Shown one piece after another: positions 12,930 to 23,221 of a stretch of 64,000 nucleotides of DNA. The stretch is taken from NCBI GenBank assembly GCA_022578965.1, contig MU400522.1, forward strand, positions 62,001 through 126,000. Reading direction: 5' to 3'. The number at the start of each line of letters is the position of its first letter. Positions within the stretch are counted from its first letter, which is position 1. The notes below the pieces were generated by a model. It did no database searches, was not told the origin of the DNA, and was given only the letters and a program-made list of their open reading frames with translations. The translations under genes and the position numbers were made by a program. This DNA comes from Xylaria sp. FL1777. Its lineage: Eukaryota; Ascomycota; Sordariomycetes; Xylariales; Xylariaceae.

Positions 12930-13569
12930 AGTATGCAAACCAGGGGGGGTAAGACCTACCCTGTAACGGGGACCTTTCAGATCCATGATTTAATTGTATT
13001 TTTTGAAGAATGAACGACCAATTATGAAGAGCTTGTTATACTTCACTGTACAATTCCCATTGCCCTACACGGTAGCCATTTTTTACACAATCGAGAGTTA
13101 TTGTAACAGTAGGTTAGATAGGTATTAAGCTAATCCTATAGGCCGACCTGGTTATACCTGATAGATATAGGGGCTAGATTCTACCTACTCGTAAAATTAG
13201 CCTGCGTGGTACTTAATTAGACCCCAATACTTGGGGACTTGTTGTATATATGCGGCCCCTGGTCCTATGATATTCACAGCAGATTCGGCTCCTCACTGAG
13301 GGGGCGCAATAACTTTGACGGGCTGCGCAGCCCTGCTGATAGGTCTGCTGCGTACTCTACCAAGACCTCTAATTCCTAGGTCTCCAGGCATAATTTCGAC
13401 GCCTCGACTTCCCACTATGCGCCAGCCCGTGCAAGTTCCTTCACCAGGGCAATGCAAAATTGCTTCATATTCGATGGCAGTTCTTGTAGGCAGGTTTATA
13501 GAGCCGTGGATATGAGCTATAACCCCCATTAGACAACAGCGAGCGCATCTCTGCCCCCCAAACCAATGC
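12930..13569. other. Convergent intergenic region
   Basis: This lies between the 3' ends of the GMC gene and sos7. A short open stretch on both strands at about 13,293-13,529 shows no recognisable protein and no start context, so I treat it as chance. Confidence 0.45.
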
Positions 13570-14424
13570 CTACTTAATCTCCAGCATCTGTTTCAAGCTT
13601 GCTTCGGCAGCCCGATACCACCGGCCCCTCTCCTCGAGGTCGTCTTCAACACCACCTAATGCAGCCTCCTTACGCCTCCTCGCTTCCTTTGCTGCAGCCA
13701 TGCTATTCTGCCGTTTCGTCTCCAAGGGCTGTAACTCGGCGTGAAGTCGTTCGAGTTCCTTCTTCTTGCGTGGGACTTGGCTCTGCAATTGCTCTAATTG
13801 GCGATCCAGATCGTCCCTCTGCCGCTTTTTGGCTTCCACCAGTTGTAGCGTTTTCGCCAGTGGTAGGTTCAATGCAGGATTCGGATTTAGTCCCGCTGCC
13901 TGAGATTTCCTCAGCTGTGCGACCGCACTTTCTAGCTCGGAAAGCTTGGCCGGCAGCTCCTCCAGTTTAGCAGTCTCCGTCTTGACTCTCTCATACTTCT
14001 TGCTCAGTTCTTTCGCCTTCTTCTCAAGCTCTGAGACCATGTCTGCCACCTCAGTCTTCAGAGCCTTGAGTGTCGCCTTCGCCTGCAGGTTCTGCTTCTC
14101 GAGGTCGACATTCTCCTGGGGGCTGACAATCAATGGCGGGTCGCCGACGATGGCACGGATGAACTTCTCCTTGGTGACTTGCTCTACATAGCTGAAGCGT
14201 AACTTGGCAAAGAGCTCTCGATAATGTGTGAGGTCAGCTTCCAATGAGGCAGGCGTGGTCGCGTCAAGCGAAGAGTTTAAGATATCTGATGTTCGCTGGG
14301 ATTGCTCCTGCAGCTGCGCAATCTCTGTAGAAATGGGCTCGCTCAGCTTCAAGATGGTGATTTCTTGGTTCGCGACGAGTGCTTGGAGCTCTGCCAAGAT
14401 TTGCTCTGGGGTACGTGTTGCCAT
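13570..14424 (-). CDS. sos7: Kinetochore protein Sos7 (coiled coil)
   Basis: This is a single-exon gene of 284 residues, matching the usual size of fungal Sos7, the Spc7/KNL1-binding partner in the outer kinetochore (Kre28/Zwint counterpart). The diagnostic region is YRELFAKLRFSYVEQVTKEK followed by FIRAIVGDPP at about residues 77-107. From about residue 110 to 270 the protein is heptad-like coiled coil rich in Glu, Lys and Leu, broken by a short Pro/Asn linker (GLNPNPALNLPLAK). No membrane or signal segment is present. It is transcribed divergently from the Arg/Ser-rich gene 470 bases away. The family assignment rests on the conserved motif and length from memory. Confidence 0.82.
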   Translation of the reverse strand: MATRTPEQILAELQALVANQEITILKLSEPISTEIAQLQEQSQRTSDILNSSLDATTPASLEADLTHYRELFAKLRFSYVEQVTKEKFIRAIVGDPPLIVSPQENVDLEKQNLQAKATLKALKTEVADMVSELEKKAKELSKKYERVKTETAKLEELPAKLSELESAVAQLRKSQAAGLNPNPALNLPLAKTLQLVEAKKRQRDDLDRQLEQLQSQVPRKKKELERLHAELQPLETKRQNSMAAAKEARRRKEAALGGVEDDLEERGRWYRAAEASLKQMLEIK

Positions 14425-14894
14425 AGTTTGACTGTGTGATGCTTTGAGTACAAGTTTTTATGAAGGGAAATTCACTAGGAAGTCTTTGGTTTCGTACTTT
14501 GTTGCATTACCTTATGACAACGGAGCTATTGATACCACTCTGAAGGATTTATAGTGGCATAGTCGCGAATACTGTCGGCTTGTGGAGGCCAAATGTTGTT
14601 TATATTTGTCCCTAAAAGGAAAGGTGTTACTTAGACATATAGTGGGGTTCCTCCTTCTACTGCGTACCTACCTAGTATGCGTAGGTAGGTATTGATGTAC
14701 TACGGAAGATAAAGCCTTATCCATCTACTCCTACGATTTCCACCGCACCCCGCTGACGCAACCTAACTAAGTAAATTCCCATCAAATAGACCCCGATGTA
14801 AATAGCGTGTGGGAGGTGACTTTCCTTTACTAATAATACATTCTTCCTTACTTTCGCTTTAATCCCCCCTGTTCCCTCATCAGCAATTCCCAGT
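14425..14894. promoter_or_regulatory. Shared divergent promoter of sos7 and the RS-protein gene
   Basis: These 470 bases separate two divergent start codons. They contain a perfect 10-base inverted repeat, TACCTACCTA at 14665-14674 and TAGGTAGGTA at 14682-14691, with a 7-base loop, and pyrimidine tracts just before the RS gene start. Whether the hairpin regulates either gene is unknown; the same motif recurs in other spacers of the island. Confidence 0.5.
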
Positions 14895-16176
14895 ATGCCA
14901 CCTTCTCATGAGATTTTGACGGATGACTTTGTCGCCGAGTTACTGGCCAAAGAAGCCAACAACTGTTCCTTGAAGTACTCGGCCATGGGATTAGATGCCT
15001 TCAAATCAAACAAGTGAGTCGTTGTGTTCGACTAGTTGAAACACCGCAAATTCCTCGACTGGAATCACTACTGCCTCTCCGCTGTCGCCTTCACCGTGGC
15101 GGCGCATTGCTAATGGCAAGGCCCATAGACGTCCAGCAAACCAACCGAAACCGAACACGCGATTCCTCAATAACATTATCCGAGATACCAACAGCCACAA
15201 CCGGGCGCTTCTCGCCAAAGAAAATGCAGAATCCCAAGCACGACTGCGCGACCTCGAGGAAGCCGATCGCCGAAAGCGAGACGAAGACGAGCGCAGAGAA
15301 CGACGGTCCAAGCCGGGTCCAGGTGACACTCGAAAACGCATGCTTGGCGATATTGCTGCTATCCTAGGTGGCCCGTCTAAGAGGCGTAGACCCAACGAAA
15401 GTGACAACAAAGCCGCAAGCATCAAATCAGATCAGGATGAGCTCGATTCTAAAAAAGACCGTGATCGAAAGGGCAGGTCTCGACAAACCAGGCATCGAGA
15501 CGACGACGTGAAGTCGGAGAGCAGGAGGAGGAGAGATGACCATCACTCGGACTCTCGTGACCGTCATCGCCATTCCCATCGGCGCGATGAAAGACGTCGT
15601 GATCACAGATCGAGTTCGGGTGAAAGGCTAGAAGATCGACATGGAGAACGTAAAGAGCGGCGTTCTCGAGGAAAAGACAGCTCTAGACATCACCGTCGTT
15701 TAGAGAAAGAGGACGCGCATAAACCTGCTCCGTCTTCAAGTAAAGATACTAATTCCGACTCCGATCCACTCGACGATATTATCGGCCCTGCGCCTCCTTC
15801 CAAATCGACTGTTCGTCACCGCGGCCGCGGCCATCACGCCGCCATGTCCGGTATTGACAGTCGCTTTGCCGCTGACTATGACCCTACAATTGACGTGACC
15901 CCTGATCCCGATGAAGGCGGCGGCGACGATTGGGATAATGCAGTAGAAGCGTTCCGAGACAGGCAAAAATGGAAACAACAAGGAGCGGAGAGACTTCGGT
16001 CTGCGGGCTTCACTGAGGAGCAGATACGGAAGTGGGAGAAAGGAGATAAGAAAGACGAATCGGACGTGCAATGGAATAAGGCCGGCGGGGTACGAGAATG
16101 GGATCGCGGGAAAGTTGTTGACGCGGACGGTGGTCTGTCCCCGGAGCCTGAATTTGGTCGACTAAAAGGCACATGA
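14895..16176 (+). CDS. Arg/Ser-rich nuclear protein, probably splicing-related
   Basis: Two exons, 14895-15013 and 15129-16176, give about 388 residues. The N-terminus is conserved-looking: MPPSHEILTDDFVAELLAKE, then across the splice KRPANQPKPNTRFLNNIIRD. This is followed by a coiled acidic/basic stretch, and a middle region packed with RS, RD, RRD and HRH dipeptides of the kind found in SR-type splicing factors. The C-terminal third has an acidic patch (DPDEGGGDDWDNAVEAFRDR) and an alpha-helical segment with WKQQGAERLRSAGFTEEQIR. Fungal homologues are often labelled pre-mRNA-splicing factor 38B, but I see no enzymatic domain. Role inferred: a nuclear RNA-processing protein. Confidence 0.72.
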
Positions 16177-16517
16177 AAACGTCGAGGACATTGGCAGAAG
16201 CATTGTCAATCGCATCACTTGTTTCTCATCTTTACTCTTGTTCCTTTTCCATGCTTTTCTTTTTCCTTTTAGCGGAGTTAACCATGTAGAATGGTGTTGG
16301 GTTCAGCGTCGTGTTTCGCTTGCATCTTACGGTGTTGAAATGCATCTCCGACGATACGGAGCTTTGGTAGCTTGAGAACAAGGTATGTCTCAAACTAGCG
16401 TTTATCATGTACAGTAGTTGTTTGCCCCCCTATTGGATTACATTGACGTTCCCGTCTCACACTTATTGCTATGCACACAGTCTATATACGAGTTCCTATA
16501 AAGAAAACCTTCCCCTA

Positions 16518-18500
16518 TCAATCACCAAAAAGCCGTCGCAGGCCAAAATTCAATCCTGAGCTGCCTGGCGAAGAAGCAAACAGTCGTTGTAGGCCGGAAT
16601 CAGGGGAAGATATTCGCGTAGGTGAGCCTTCAATAGGACTCCTCACCTCTATAGGCGTTGCGAATAAATCTACCAAACCATAATCTGGAGGCGAGGCTGG
16701 GGATACAACTGGAGATGCAACTGGAGACGCAACAGGTGATGAAATACGGCATGGTGAAACCGAGCGGCTTCTCCGATCCGGCGATGATGCGAGAGCACTT
16801 CGGCGGCCCATTCTCGAGCTCGAGAATGACCTATATGCCCCCGGAACGGAGACACCCTCCCCTCGGTCTGAGCTACGTCCTCGGCCCCCCGGACTTGGGT
16901 TGCGAGACGACGGAGGCGTCACCGGCTTTGATCCGGCCGTGAGCAGCTTATGGCTTCGCCAGCTCAGCCTTCTCTGCCCAAAGCCGTTGTCCAAGGTAGA
17001 CGGATCGCTGGACTCGGAGAAAAAGGGACCCATGAATCTACGGGCGATGATGGAGATTGCGGAGGCCGAGCTATGATAGGAGAATCTTTGGGGATGCAAC
17101 CCCGCTACTGCCGGGACAACTGTAGGGAACTCCTCTGTCACCCCGTGTGGACTGGGTGCGCCGGAACCCGGAGCCGACTCTACTGTTGCAGTGAACCGCC
17201 GCGTGCTCCTGGGCCTCGATAACCTGGAATGCCACGAATTGGCCGGCGACCTGCCGCCGTGCATAAAATACGGCAGCGGCTGCCTCGTACTATCCACTCG
17301 TCTTCTGCCCCGGTGCTGTTGGGATGGTTGGCCGCTTGGGATTTTGGTTTGACCTCTTTGGTATTGGGTGCTGGAGGGTTCTCTCGTAGCCGTCGAATTG
17401 CCAGCGTCTCCATGCGCCGGGGCTGATTGCCCGGGTGAACTCCCCGCCGGTAACGTGAATCTCAGCAAATTCCCTAATTTTCTACGCAAAGACGCGAAGA
17501 AATCGCGCATGGCATATTTGGATCTTTTCTTTTGGCGTCGATGATGCTGTTCGCCCGCGCGACGGGGGTGCTTCTTGTGGCGCTGTTTACCTTGTTTATA
17601 GCGAGTCTGGTGCCCACGTTGACTCCCCGCAAGAGTTTGCTCGTCGTACGTCTGATCGTAATAGTCTGCTTCTTGCACAGGTGACCGGCTCAGTGGTGGC
17701 GCCGAGCTTGCTCGTTTTGAGGGTGGTTTTGATGGTCCTCCGGTTCCGGGACCTTTCGTTCTCTTAGGAGAATCTGGCTTCTTGGCGCTGTCGACTGGTT
17801 TCCCCCACGCCTCCTTCTTCAACCTCCGGCGCTCCCTTTTCTCGCGCTTCTTCTTAGCCTCCTGGTCGCGCTTCTCCTTCTCCGCTTTTGCTCTGATGAT
17901 TCCAAAAAAAGAATACGGGGGCGAGGCGGGACGTGGGGGGTAAAATGGAGCCGGCTGCGGCCGAGGTGGTGGAATGGGCTCCTCCTGGTCTGACATTACG
18001 CTGCGTTGTCGTGGCCGCGGGCGTCGCCGCCGCCGCCGTCTGGCATTTGCTGCAGCTGGTGATGAGGATGGCCGACGCTTTAATCCTGGGGCCGGAGCGG
18101 CCGGGGTCATCGCGGCCCCTGCTGCGTTGTAGTCCGGGGGAGGAGTCGGCAGCCGATATCCGAGATTTGTGGCCGTGAGAGCCTCGCTGTGCTCTTGGCT
18201 CTGCTTTCGCAGTGCGTCTGCGATTATAGTTGGGATGGAGTTCCCATGCTGTCCGCTTGACGGGATATAAAATGGTATATCTCTGGAATTTACCGGTTGA
18301 TGAGAGCGTGAATGGGAACGGACCCGAGGCTGGGGTATATGACGGGAGTGAAGCCGGACAGAACTACTTCTGGCTCTCCTCGAAGGCCTACTTCGGCTGC
18401 GCCCTCGGCGATTATGAGGCGATACCGCGGGTCTGGACTGGCGAGGATGGCGATGAGGATGGTGCTGTGGCTTGCTCTGCCTTGGTTGCTTATGGGACAT
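16518..18500 (-). CDS. Low-complexity basic Ser/Arg/Pro-rich protein, unknown
   Basis: One uninterrupted frame of 660 residues starts at a clear ATG. I do not recognise a family. The N-terminal 80 residues are His/Arg/Ser-rich. A short ordered-looking stretch around IPTIIADALRKQSQEHSEAL follows. Residues about 155-170 are an Arg run, residues about 205-240 are a Lys/Glu/Arg charged helix, and the rest is Ser/Pro/Arg-rich and predicted disordered. The last 60 residues hold three copies of a short motif: YGLVDLFAT, SGLQRLFAS and FGLRRLFGD. An undetected intron could exist. It is convergent with the RS-protein gene. The open frame over 2 kb makes a real gene likely. Confidence 0.6.
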   Translation of the reverse strand: MSHKQPRQSKPQHHPHRHPRQSRPAVSPHNRRGRSRSRPSRRARSSSVRLHSRHIPQPRVRSHSRSHQPVNSRDIPFYIPSSGQHGNSIPTIIADALRKQSQEHSEALTATNLGYRLPTPPPDYNAAGAAMTPAAPAPGLKRRPSSSPAAANARRRRRRRPRPRQRSVMSDQEEPIPPPRPQPAPFYPPRPASPPYSFFGIIRAKAEKEKRDQEAKKKREKRERRRLKKEAWGKPVDSAKKPDSPKRTKGPGTGGPSKPPSKRASSAPPLSRSPVQEADYYDQTYDEQTLAGSQRGHQTRYKQGKQRHKKHPRRAGEQHHRRQKKRSKYAMRDFFASLRRKLGNLLRFTLPAGSSPGQSAPAHGDAGNSTATREPSSTQYQRGQTKIPSGQPSQQHRGRRRVDSTRQPLPYFMHGGRSPANSWHSRLSRPRSTRRFTATVESAPGSGAPSPHGVTEEFPTVVPAVAGLHPQRFSYHSSASAISIIARRFMGPFFSESSDPSTLDNGFGQRRLSWRSHKLLTAGSKPVTPPSSRNPSPGGRGRSSDRGEGVSVPGAYRSFSSSRMGRRSALASSPDRRSRSVSPCRISSPVASPVASPVVSPASPPDYGLVDLFATPIEVRSPIEGSPTRISSPDSGLQRLFASSPGSSGLNFGLRRLFGD

Positions 18501-19889
18501 AGTTGCGAATCTACGGGATCATCGAGATGTGCGGCGCCTTGCCAGAGCTAGCCTACAGAGGAGGGAGAGGAGGAGCGGGTAGCGGCCAGATACCGGAAGA
18601 CCAATATATTTTATATAATCTACGTTATCGATCACTGTGTACAACCATTCATTGCCTTTCACCTTCCCACGTCGCACACATCTAGTCAGCTGCCTCCGCG
18701 TCGTAACGAGAGACGACTTCGATACTATCCGTATGGATGGAGTGGAATGTAAACATTAGTCCCTCAGCCCTCAAACGTCCTGAGGACCCGAATCATCATC
18801 GACCATTAATATACGACATATACGGCTCGCTGGCATAAACAAAACGCGTCGCAGTCGAATGAGAGGCCGGCTTGGTACTGCACTTCACGTCTCTCCTGAC
18901 TTGGGACTCCCGACGCACGTGTAGACGACTGATTCGCCCCGCCTCCGACGGCCGAATCGGACTTCCCGTCATACAAAATGAAAAATAAAACCTGTGCGAC
19001 CTCCCGCCCCGCGGCGAGGGCATCAAACACGTCGTCGCAAGTAGACGGGGGTTTCAGCCTAGCTGGTGTGTCGGCGGTGACTGGGCAGCAAAACCCTCCC
19101 AGGCGGAGGAGGGGGCCGGGAATGAGAATGCGAATGAGAATGGGATTGGCATGGATGGACGACTGGCTGGCTGGTGCCTACTACCTAAGGTACCTCTACC
19201 TCGACCTCTACCTACTACTTACTGCTTAGTTACAGGGACGGAGAACGGGACTGGATTATGCAATGCAGGATGTCGTGTATGCACTGCCTTAGCCATGTAT
19301 TTATTTACCTATTACCTATTTTTCCCATTTATTTATGGACGGTGCCGGACGGGGCCGTATGCTACCTAACCTAACCTAAACCCCTCAAAACAACAAAGTA
19401 TATGTAAGCTGGCTGGAGCCTGGTTGGGGGGGAAGGTTAGATACTTGGGTATTACTTGCATTTAGACAGATGGACAAATAGATAGACAGATAGATAGATA
19501 GACAGAGATAGATGGGTATGGATAGGCCGCAATGTTTGGGAACGGCTTGGATGCCGAGCCCGAGTAATACCTACCCTATTATCATCCGCATCCCTCCCAG
19601 TGTCCATCTATCTTAATCTTTGTCTAACACGTGGGCCGTGGGTATTGAGTACGCGATCCACTCTTTCGAGCCGGTACGTGGTTGTGCAATAAACTGCCCT
19701 ATGCGCTGATGGTGCAGGCATTAACTTCCAAGGTTGCCTCATGACTGGAACTCCATGATACCCCAAAAACGACGAATCTAACCTTCTGATAGATTCCCAT
19801 ACGCGTAATATAGATATAAATAAATCCAATTTATTTCATCAACAACCAATCACACCGGGTCACTAATCAGGAACCCTTTGTTTAGTCTA
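18501..19889. other. Intergenic region with simple repeats
   Basis: No gene is supported here. The stretch holds GAATGA-type repeats (about 19,120-19,145), CTACCT-rich tracts (about 19,180-19,215 and 19,362-19,380) and GATA/GACA microsatellites. It separates the low-complexity protein gene from the tRNA gene. Confidence 0.5.
19465..19515. repeat. GATA/GACA microsatellite
   Basis: An imperfect tetranucleotide array of AGAC and AGAT units. It was recognised directly from the sequence, and nothing links it to a gene. Confidence 0.75.
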
Positions 19890-19987
19890 GGTCTGGTGGT
19901 CTAGTGGTATGATTCTCGCTTAGGGTACACCCTGAAGCAAATAGCTTGGCTTGCGAGAGGTCCCGGGTTCAATCCCCGGCCAGACCC
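19890..19987 (+). tRNA. tRNA-Pro (anticodon AGG) with intron
   Basis: The cloverleaf is complete: acceptor GGTCTGG pairs with CCAGACC, the D-arm region is TGGTCTAGTGGTATGA, the anticodon stem CTCGC pairs with GCGAG, and the T-arm is CCGGGTTCAATCCCCGG. The anticodon loop reads TTAGGGT, giving anticodon AGG (proline). A 26-base intron lies after position 37 (about 19926-19951). It contains CCCT, which can pair with the AGGG of the anticodon region, the usual pre-tRNA intron fold. A T-run (TTTTTTG) directly follows and is a good RNA polymerase III terminator. Confidence 0.95.
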
Positions 19988-19993
19988 TTTTTT
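19987..19993 (+). terminator. Pol III T-run terminator
   Basis: CCCTTTTTTG immediately downstream of the tRNA acceptor stem, the standard termination signal for RNA polymerase III. Confidence 0.8.
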
Positions 19994-21237
19994 GTTTTGT
20001 TTCGTCATCCCTGCTTTTAAGGTTAACCTAACCCAGCATTAAAATACATGCATGACATCTCCTTAATTAGATTCTTTTCCTTTCCAGAGCCCAACTTTAT
20101 TTTTTCTCAAGCATCTCAATAATACTAGGTTTGGGCTAATTGGTTGGAAAACAGGCTTCGCAAGCATTAGGTTCTCAAGAGCCGTTTGAATAACTGCGCC
20201 AAGAGGTTTTATAGTTAGTCTTTGAGTTCCACTTCTCCATTAGACATAACATGATATGGTCCAATAACAAGATTGGGTTCAACCAACTGGACTCTCCGTA
20301 AGTCAACTTTTTCTTCCCTTTTCCACGCGCTTCTTGTCAAAGCATGACGTCCCAGGGGTCTAAAGGGTACCCTTAGTGTAGATATAGTATTAGACATAGC
20401 TGTATAAAGACCTAACTAAGTCTCCCCAAATCACTGGGAGAAGGCTAAGGAATCGATAATACTCGAGCCGTTGCACATACACCTTTATTTACTAGCGACA
20501 TACCTACCTGTAACTTATCCTCCCTCTAGAGGCTATACTCCCCAACAATGGTTTCTCAAAGGACCAGGGACATGTAAGGCTACTCACCACTTACTTCCAT
20601 CGTAGACTGCGATGATTATACCAGATCTTTCTGCATAACTTTATACCACAGTTCAGTTCAAATTATCACAAAAGAACGACCGTGATGTAAGTTCATGGTA
20701 CATGAGAAGAAGTAATGATAAACAACAAGAGATGTTACATATACTATACTACAAGCTGCGCAACAAAATAAAATTGAAATTAGGAGTCCTGAGAGGAATG
20801 TATATCATAGAGGTCTATTGCTAGTAAAAAGTACGTACTCAAGTTTGATATGGTGTGGAAGTTTGGTTCATTATTAAGTAGCATCACTGGAGTATATCAG
20901 AAAACCTCATCTCCCCCTAGTCCCACTCCTGCAAAGACATGGTTGTAGAGCCATCGCGAATCCCATCAATACTGTGCCATTAATTGTGACGTGGGAAATC
21001 AGATGAGCATGACTCTTTCGGCGAGCTGAAAGCGTCATTAGTGCCGAACGAGACAGACTCCTTGATAGAACGTGAGGTCCATGAAGCGTGAAAAGTGTCT
21101 ATAAGAAGGGGGAAGATGTACTCGTTGTTGGAAAGAAGACCAGGCATATCAGCCATCGAGATCAGTAAGTCATACCAGACAACCGGATAACATCTAAGTA
21201 ACCAACTCCTAACCTTAAGACGTAAAAGTTACGCAAA
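19994..21237. other. Intergenic region
   Basis: No coding sequence is supported between the tRNA and the hydrolase. A 60-codon open stretch on the minus strand at 20,215-20,397 has no recognisable features. Confidence 0.45.
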
Positions 21238-22489
21238 ATGCTTCTTACTGGCGACATCGTCATCAACTACTCGCGGTTGGACCCGAACAACACAACCGAG
21301 GACGCGAAGAAGCACGGCGACTTCCTCGAAAAGGCCACCAACGCGGTGCCGCGATGGTACGAAGTCGGGGCGGTACGGTACCGCGAGATGATAGAAGCCG
21401 GGGATGTCGGCGGGCTTAAGCCAGGTTAGTGAAGACATATCTTCTCCAATCATTTTGTGTTTTTTCCGAACGATAGATAGCCCTATCCATTTGTCTATTT
21501 CACAAACGATAGATCGACGGAGCCAACCCCCCCAAAAACAAGAAACATAACTGACCTTGATCCACAAAGTCAATCTCGCAGAAGCGCAGGAAATCAACAT
21601 CCCCTCCCGCGAGCCCGGCCGCGACATCCCCGTGCGCGTGTACAAGCTCGACAACGGGGAGGCGAGCAAGGGGATCCTGCTACACATCCACGGGGGCGGG
21701 TATACGATCGGAAGCCACAGACAGTAAGCACTTCTCACCCTCACCCTCCCCTCCCCATCAAATAGGCAATGAACGCATTCAAGTCCTGACTCTCTCACAC
21801 CAGCATCGACGGCCTCCTCAAGTTCTACGCAAACACCTGCCAGGTGACGGCCCTATCAGCAGGCTACCGTCTAGCGCCGGAGCATCCGTGGCCGGCAGGA
21901 TGCGAGGACTGCATCGACGTAGCAGAGCACCTCGCGGACGGCGGCGGCGCGGCATACGGCGGCAAGCTCCTATTCCTAGCAGGCGAGTCGAGCGGCGCGA
22001 ATCTCGCGATACTAACAGCCTTCGAGCTACTGCGCTCGCGGCCAGCCCACGTGCCCCGCGGGCTAGTGCTGCCGTACGGGAACTACTCGATAGCGCCGGG
22101 GCTGCCGTCGATGGAGTCGTATACGCGGCCCGTGCTAGTCAACCGCGACATCATCCAGCACTTCATGGACGTGTACACGCCGGGGTGGACGGCGGAACCC
22201 GCTGGCGTCGCCGCTGTTCGAGGACCTGCGGGGACTGGCCGAGTCGACGCCGGACAAGAAGCTGCCGCCTGCGCTGTTCATGGTCGGCACCAACGACCCG
22301 GTGCTTGACGATACCTTGCTTATGGGGGTGAAGTGGCTGGCGAGCGGGAGCGAGGCCATTGTGAAGATATTCCCCGGTGGCTCCGCACGTGTTTAATGTG
22401 CCTGGCCTCGATGTCGGGGACGAAAGCTTCCGCTACGCTACGAGGCGGAGTTTCTTCTGAGCAAAATGCCAAAAGCCGTGGAGAATTAA
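21238..22489 (+). pseudogene. Alpha/beta-hydrolase (HSL/esterase family), frameshifted
   Basis: This is a hormone-sensitive-lipase-type esterase. Exons 21238-21424, 21570-21723 and 21804 onward splice cleanly. The oxyanion-hole motif HGGGYTIGS, the YRLAPEHPWPAG segment and the nucleophile elbow GESSGAN are intact. Past about 22,196 the frame breaks. GWTAEP is followed in another frame by NPLASPLFEDL, then the GTNDPVLDD segment with the catalytic Asp. A second break at about 22,377 precedes APHVFNVPG with the catalytic His. A third at about 22,441 precedes EFLLSKMPKAVEN and a stop at 22,487. Three indels in 250 bases mean a recent pseudogene or sequencing errors. Read as it stands, the protein would end with neither Asp nor His of the triad. 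Confidence 0.75.
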
Positions 22490-23221
22490 GCGAGATTGGA
22501 TGGATGTGGAATTGGATGTAAAGTAACCTAGTTTCGGTTACGATTGCCTTAAGTCACTGACACATTGTAACTTTCAGGCTTACTTATTTCCTGTCATACT
22601 CTTATCACATTACTGTTTGCTAACAACTCCACTCCTATTATAAATATTTAGCTTTGTTATCACGATAGGGTGATTGCATCAACCCCCTAAGCTGTGGGCT
22701 TTTTCATAAATACTATCTGTACTTGTGAGAGGAGTGATACGTACTAGAGTGTTAAGCATTTATGATTACTTGTTAATGAGAAGTAGTTTATTTTGTCCAG
22801 CTATTGTATTTCACCATTATTATCAGGAAATTGGTAAGTAAACGACCAATTACGAGGATAAATGAATCGGATTCGTAATTGATACTATAAAAGACAATCA
22901 TTAATAATTTTTTAGCAGTGCTCTTTAGAAAAGAAAAGAGAAAAAGAATACTCTCCACATGGTATTGCAACTATACTGTCATAAATCACAGTTCACCAGG
23001 AGAGGCCAGGAACTACATCAGCACCGTACTTTTGAATTAGAATAAACAGTCTATCTTTTGATATCCGAACTCATTATCCATCCAGATGCTGTCCAGGCAG
23101 ATACCTTTTTTTTTGCTCCTGAATAACCATCAGTTGTCATATACATAATAAACAGTATAACTTAAGTTCCAGCAGTAGAAATACAACATACCAAACGCCA
23201 TGACATGCAACAATGTAGACG
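22490..23221. other. Convergent intergenic region
   Basis: AT-richer spacer between the 3' ends of the hydrolase and aspartate-semialdehyde dehydrogenase genes; no gene seen. Confidence 0.45.

Noticed and set aside
12402..12986. 194-codon open frame antisense to the last exons of the GMC oxidoreductase
   Set aside because: It mirrors a GC-rich coding exon whose sense frame has clear GMC motifs; antisense openness is a by-product.
13293..13529. Overlapping open frames on both strands between the GMC and sos7 genes
   Set aside because: No recognisable motif, no splice extension, and both strands are open over the same stretch.
20215..20397. 60-codon minus-strand frame downstream of the tRNA
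   Set aside because: No motif, ordinary chance length for this composition.
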